Source of the DNA: JBFHQE01 sp041592335
Lineage (GTDB): Bacteria; Pseudomonadota; Gammaproteobacteria; Thiohalobacterales; Thiohalobacteraceae
Reading direction: 5' to 3'
Length of the DNA stretch: 33,177 nucleotides
NCBI GenBank assembly: GCA_041592335.1
Contig: JBFHQE010000025.1
Span: 1 to 33,177, forward strand
The notes under the pieces were generated by a model. The model was not told the DNA's origin and ran no database searches. It saw nothing but the letters and a program-made list of their open reading frames with translations. Made by a program: the position numbers and the translations under genes. Numbering within the stretch: the first letter of the stretch is position 1; the number at the start of each line of letters is the position of its first letter. Positions 30,455 through 33,177 of the stretch are shown here, in pieces.

Positions 30455-32611
30455 ATGCTACAGGCACCCCCTCTTTACCAATACCGGCCCTACTGGGCCA
30501 AACGTTTCGGTACCGCGCCGGTGCTGCCGATGTCGCGTGCCGAGATGGAGCAACTTGGATGGGACAGCTGTGACGTCATCCTGGTCACCGGCGATGCCTA
30601 CGTCGATCACCCCAGTTTTGGCATGGCCGTGGTCGGACGCACCCTGGAAGCCCAGGGGTTCCGGGTCGGCATCATCGCTCAACCCGACTGGCAGAACGTA
30701 GAGGATTTTCGTCGGCTCGGCCGCCCCAACCTTTTTTTTGGTGTCACCGCGGGCAATATGGATTCCATGGTCAACCGTTACACCTCGGACCGGAAAATCC
30801 GCTCCAACGACGCCTACACACCCGAGGGCGAAGGCGGCAAGCGCCCGGACCGGGCTGTCAATGTCTATAGCCAGCGTTGCCGCGAAGCCTTCAATGATAT
30901 TCCCATTATCATCGGCGGCATCGAGGCCAGTCTGCGCCGTATCGCGCATTACGATTACTGGCAGGACAAGGTACGCCGCTCGGTGTTGCTGGATGCCAAG
31001 GCGGATATGCTGGTATATGGCAATGGCGAGCGTCAGATCGTTGAACTGGCGCACCGACTCGCCGCCGATGAAGACATCAAATCGATCCAGGATATTCGTG
31101 GCACGGCCTTTGTGCGCAAAACATTGCCGGAAGACTGGGTGGAAATCGATTCATCCGAAATCGACGAGCCCGGCGAAATCGACTCACACCCCCATCCTTA
31201 TGAAGACACTACCCAGTCCGCCTGTAAAACAGACCAGGCTTCCGGGAAGGTTGTTCGCTTCCAGCGTCATGTCAAAACCGACCGCGCGAAAAGCTATATT
31301 CGCCTGCCTTCCTATGAAGCGGTGCGGGACGATCCGGTGTTGTATGCGCATGCATCGCGGACGTTGCACCTGGAAACCAACCCGGGCAATGCCCGCGCGC
31401 TGGTACAACGCCACGGTGACCGCGACGTCTGGTTCAATCCTCCACCTATCCCCCTAACCACGGAAGAACTGGATTCCACGTTCGAGCATCACTATACCCG
31501 TCGGCCACACCCCGTTTACGCTGATGCCAAGATCCCTGCTTATGAAATGATCCGCTTTTCCATCAACATCATGCGCGGCTGTTTTGGCGGTTGCACATTC
31601 TGCTCGATCACCGAGCATGAAGGGCGCATCATCCAGAACCGCTCGGAAGATTCTATCATTCGCGAAATCGAAACCATCCGTGACCAGGTACCGGAATTTA
31701 CCGGCATCATCTCGGACCTGGGCGGCCCCACGGCGAATATGTATCGTCTCGCCTGCAAGGACCCCGACATCGAAGCGGCCTGCCGCCGTCCATCCTGTGT
31801 TTACCCCGGCATCTGCAAGAACCTAAACACCGACCACAACCCGCTGATCAAGCTCTATCAGCGCGCGCGCAAACTGCCGGGCATCAAGAAAATCCTGATT
31901 GCCTCCGGGTTACGCTACGACCTGGCGTCGGAATCACCGGAATATGTGAAGGAACTGGTCACGCATCATGTCGGCGGTTATCTGAAAATCGCTCCGGAAC
32001 ATACCGAACAGGGGCCGCTATCGAAGATGATGAAACCGGGCATGGGTACCTATGACCGGTTCAAGAAACTGTTCGACCGTTATTCTGAGGCGGCCGGGAA
32101 GGAACAATATCTCATTCCTTATTTCATCGCGGCCCATCCCGGCACTACAGATGAAGACATGCTTAACCTGGCGCTCTGGTTAAAACAGAATGGCTTCCGC
32201 GCGGATCAGGTCCAGAACTTTCTGCCCTCGCCCATGGCGACTGCGACCGCCATGTATCACAGCGGGAAGAACCCGCTACGCAAGGTGACGCATCGCAGCG
32301 AAAATGTATTTATCCCCAAGGGTCTCAAGATACGCCGTCTGCACAAGGCCTTTCTGCGTTATCACGATGCCAACAACTGGCCCATGCTGCGCGAGGCCCT
32401 GAATCGCATGGGGCGCTCAGACCTGATAGGTAATGGCAAGAAGCACCTGATCCCGCGCTGGCAGCCAGCCGGCACGGGGGAGCAGGCGGAAGGGAAACGT
32501 AGCGGAAAAAAATTCCTGACCCAGCACACCGGGTTGCCTTCCACTCCGAAGACGTCGCGCAGAAAAAACACCCGCGGCCAGAAAACCAGGCGGGGTCGGC
32601 CGCCGCGCTAG
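30455..32611 (+). CDS. ygiQ: YgiQ-family radical SAM protein
   Basis: 718 residues. The N-terminal YgiQ-type domain (YWAKRFGTAPVLPMSRAEM, then DAYVDHPSFG and a Rossmann-like stretch) precedes the radical SAM core with the iron-sulfur motif CFGGCTFC (Cys375, Cys379, Cys382) and SITEHEGR just after it. Further family blocks are SDLGGPTANMYRL and APEHTEQGPLSKMMKPG. The basic C-terminal tail (KTSRRKNTRGQKTRRGRPPR, rich in Arg/Lys) may bind nucleic acid. YgiQ proteins are conserved but their reaction is not established. Stops back-to-back with the DUF2934 gene, with no bases between the two stop codons. Confidence 0.94.
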   Translation: MLQAPPLYQYRPYWAKRFGTAPVLPMSRAEMEQLGWDSCDVILVTGDAYVDHPSFGMAVVGRTLEAQGFRVGIIAQPDWQNVEDFRRLGRPNLFFGVTAGNMDSMVNRYTSDRKIRSNDAYTPEGEGGKRPDRAVNVYSQRCREAFNDIPIIIGGIEASLRRIAHYDYWQDKVRRSVLLDAKADMLVYGNGERQIVELAHRLAADEDIKSIQDIRGTAFVRKTLPEDWVEIDSSEIDEPGEIDSHPHPYEDTTQSACKTDQASGKVVRFQRHVKTDRAKSYIRLPSYEAVRDDPVLYAHASRTLHLETNPGNARALVQRHGDRDVWFNPPPIPLTTEELDSTFEHHYTRRPHPVYADAKIPAYEMIRFSINIMRGCFGGCTFCSITEHEGRIIQNRSEDSIIREIETIRDQVPEFTGIISDLGGPTANMYRLACKDPDIEAACRRPSCVYPGICKNLNTDHNPLIKLYQRARKLPGIKKILIASGLRYDLASESPEYVKELVTHHVGGYLKIAPEHTEQGPLSKMMKPGMGTYDRFKKLFDRYSEAAGKEQYLIPYFIAAHPGTTDEDMLNLALWLKQNGFRADQVQNFLPSPMATATAMYHSGKNPLRKVTHRSENVFIPKGLKIRRLHKAFLRYHDANNWPMLREALNRMGRSDLIGNGKKHLIPRWQPAGTGEQAEGKRSGKKFLTQHTGLPSTPKTSRRKNTRGQKTRRGRPPR

Positions 32612-32950
32612 TCAGGAAGCGATGGCATGCTCGGAAAGCTGCGCATCAACCTCTTTTTCGGCTTCCAGCCAGTCTTGCGTCGGATCGCCCTGAAAGCCAC
32701 GCTGCTCTGCCCGTATATAGGCTGCCTCGGCAATCAGTGCATGACGCTGCTGCGAGGTAACCTGCACCAGCTTGGCCGGCTTGGGTCGCCGCGTTGCCGG
32801 TGGGCTTTTCACTGCTTCTGGCTTGGCCGGCGATTTCCTGGCCTGCGCCTTTGTCTCTGAAGATGCGGCTTTTTTCTCGGATGAAGCGACAGAACCGGAT
32901 TTGCGCTTTGTTGTGGATGCTTTGGCTGATTCTTGAGTAGTCCTTGCCAT
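32612..32950 (-). CDS. DUF2934 protein with Lys/Ala-rich tail
   Basis: 112 residues. About 60 N-terminal residues are low-complexity Lys/Ala/Ser/Pro, resembling histone H1-like tails and possibly DNA-binding (inference). The C-terminal part (IAEAAYIRAEQRGFQGDPTQDWLEAEKEV) is the DUF2934 domain. AGGAGG lies at 32964-32969, 13 bases before this ATG, but only three bases before another ATG (32960) in a different frame that opens an unlikely 104-codon reading frame. The DUF2934 frame is chosen because of its domain. Confidence 0.85.
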   Translation of the reverse strand: MARTTQESAKASTTKRKSGSVASSEKKAASSETKAQARKSPAKPEAVKSPPATRRPKPAKLVQVTSQQRHALIAEAAYIRAEQRGFQGDPTQDWLEAEKEVDAQLSEHAIAS

Positions 32951-32981
32951 AATGACGCATTTACCTCCTGTTAGGTGGGCC

Positions 32982-33009
32982 TCTATACGACCCCTGCCAT
33001 CAGTGTAGA
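32982..33009 (-). promoter_or_regulatory. Sigma-70-like promoter of the DUF2934 gene
   Basis: Minus strand: TCTACA (33004-33009), 16-base spacer, TATAGA (32982-32987). The predicted start near 32975 leaves about 25 bases to the ATG, with the ribosome site inside. Confidence 0.45.
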
Positions 33010-33039
33010 TCAGGACGTAACGGCTGCAAGGCAGGCAAC

Positions 33040-33067
33040 AAAAAAGCCTCCACGAGGGAGGCTTTTT
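33040..33067. terminator. Bidirectional intrinsic terminator
   Basis: AAAAAAGCCTCC ... GGAGGCTTTTTT, a stem with a GC core flanked by A-run and T-run, works on both strands. On the minus strand it ends the gene at 33086, just upstream of the DUF2934 promoter. Confidence 0.9.
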
Positions 33068-33085
33068 TGCGATTTTTGACCAGGA

Positions 33086-33177
33086 TCAGGCGGCCGCGTC
33101 ATCGCTTTCTTTCACGACAACCTGCTTGTCATAGATGCTCGCGGTTTCGAACGGCCAGCTTCTGATCCCCCCTTCCA
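33086..33177 (-). CDS. C-terminus of an unidentified protein, 5' end outside window
   Basis: The last 29 codons of a gene entering from the right edge, ending TGA at 33086-33088 and followed by a strong terminator. The readable end includes IRSWPFETASIYDKQVVV and an acidic/Ala tail (ESDDAAA). The frame choice rests on its being open to the edge and being followed by the terminator; I do not recognise the family. Confidence 0.55.
   Translation of the reverse strand, partial: EGGIRSWPFETASIYDKQVVVKESDDAAA

Noticed and set aside
30738..31457. 239-codon plus-strand frame inside ygiQ
   Set aside because: Frame-shifted reading of ygiQ without ribosome site or domain.
32646..32960. Minus-strand frame starting right after AGGAGG
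   Set aside because: Spacing too short, composition odd, and it overlaps the DUF2934 frame, which has a recognisable domain.

Overview
The window looks like chromosomal DNA from a free-living, flagellated gammaproteobacterium. The evidence is gammaproteobacterial-type AspRS, ClpB, XthA, RluA and YgiQ proteins, a PomA/PomB-type (sodium-driven class) flagellar stator, and housekeeping neighbours (DUF3301, a YdcH-like protein, DUF748). The AspRS carries the two residues tied to relaxed tRNA specificity in Pseudomonas, which suggests Asn-tRNA is made by the amidotransferase route. I see no phage, insertion sequence, CRISPR array, tRNA or rRNA. Gene density is high and no gap between genes exceeds about 300 bases.

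Layout. 1-1220 (-): the 5' part of a secreted lipoprotein gene with an Ig-like domain and five near-identical 52-53-residue repeats, behind a sigma-54-like promoter. 1491-4280 (-): aspS and a downstream soluble PDC/Cache-domain gene. 4399-5069 (-): an FmdB-type zinc ribbon and a small hypothetical. 5179-6984 (+): an Atm1-type ABC exporter. 6987-13508 (-): a five-gene run with a tungstate-class binding protein, a hybrid histidine kinase, rluA, an MlaC-like protein and an RND/MMPL exporter. 13651-16390 (-): pomA-pomB-pilZ behind a FliA-like promoter. 16615-17460 (+): a YbbO-like SDR, convergent with a gamma-glutamylcyclotransferase-like gene. 17932-18034 (-): a predicted FNR-controlled small RNA or attenuated leader. 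18140-20734/20740 (-): clpB behind a sigma-32-like promoter.

20882-23194 (+): xthA and a YbaK-HDOD fusion. 23196-27318 (-): two tandem paralogous small proteins, a CBS-pair protein, a large DUF748/AsmA-like envelope protein and a PA3496-like small protein. 27459-28166 (-): two small conserved-looking unknowns. 28394-29803 (+): a small unknown coupled to a ferredoxin-flavin reductase with altered cofactor motifs. 29800-30295 (-): DUF3301 and YdcH-like. 30455-32611 (+): YgiQ. 32612-32950 (-): DUF2934. 33086-33177 (-): the last codons of an unidentified gene.

How the parts fit. Several units concern sensing and the envelope: a binding protein apparently serving a kinase rather than a transporter, an MlaC-RND lipid-trafficking pair, a c-di-GMP-type PilZ protein in the stator operon, and a DUF748 protein. 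Promoter-like signals of four classes are visible (sigma-70, -54, -32, -28), plus one FNR box. The strongest candidates for undescribed biology are the FNR-linked RNA upstream of the cyclotransferase gene, the binding-protein/kinase pair, and the sigma-54-linked repeat lipoprotein. All functions are inferred by reading the sequence; no database search was run.
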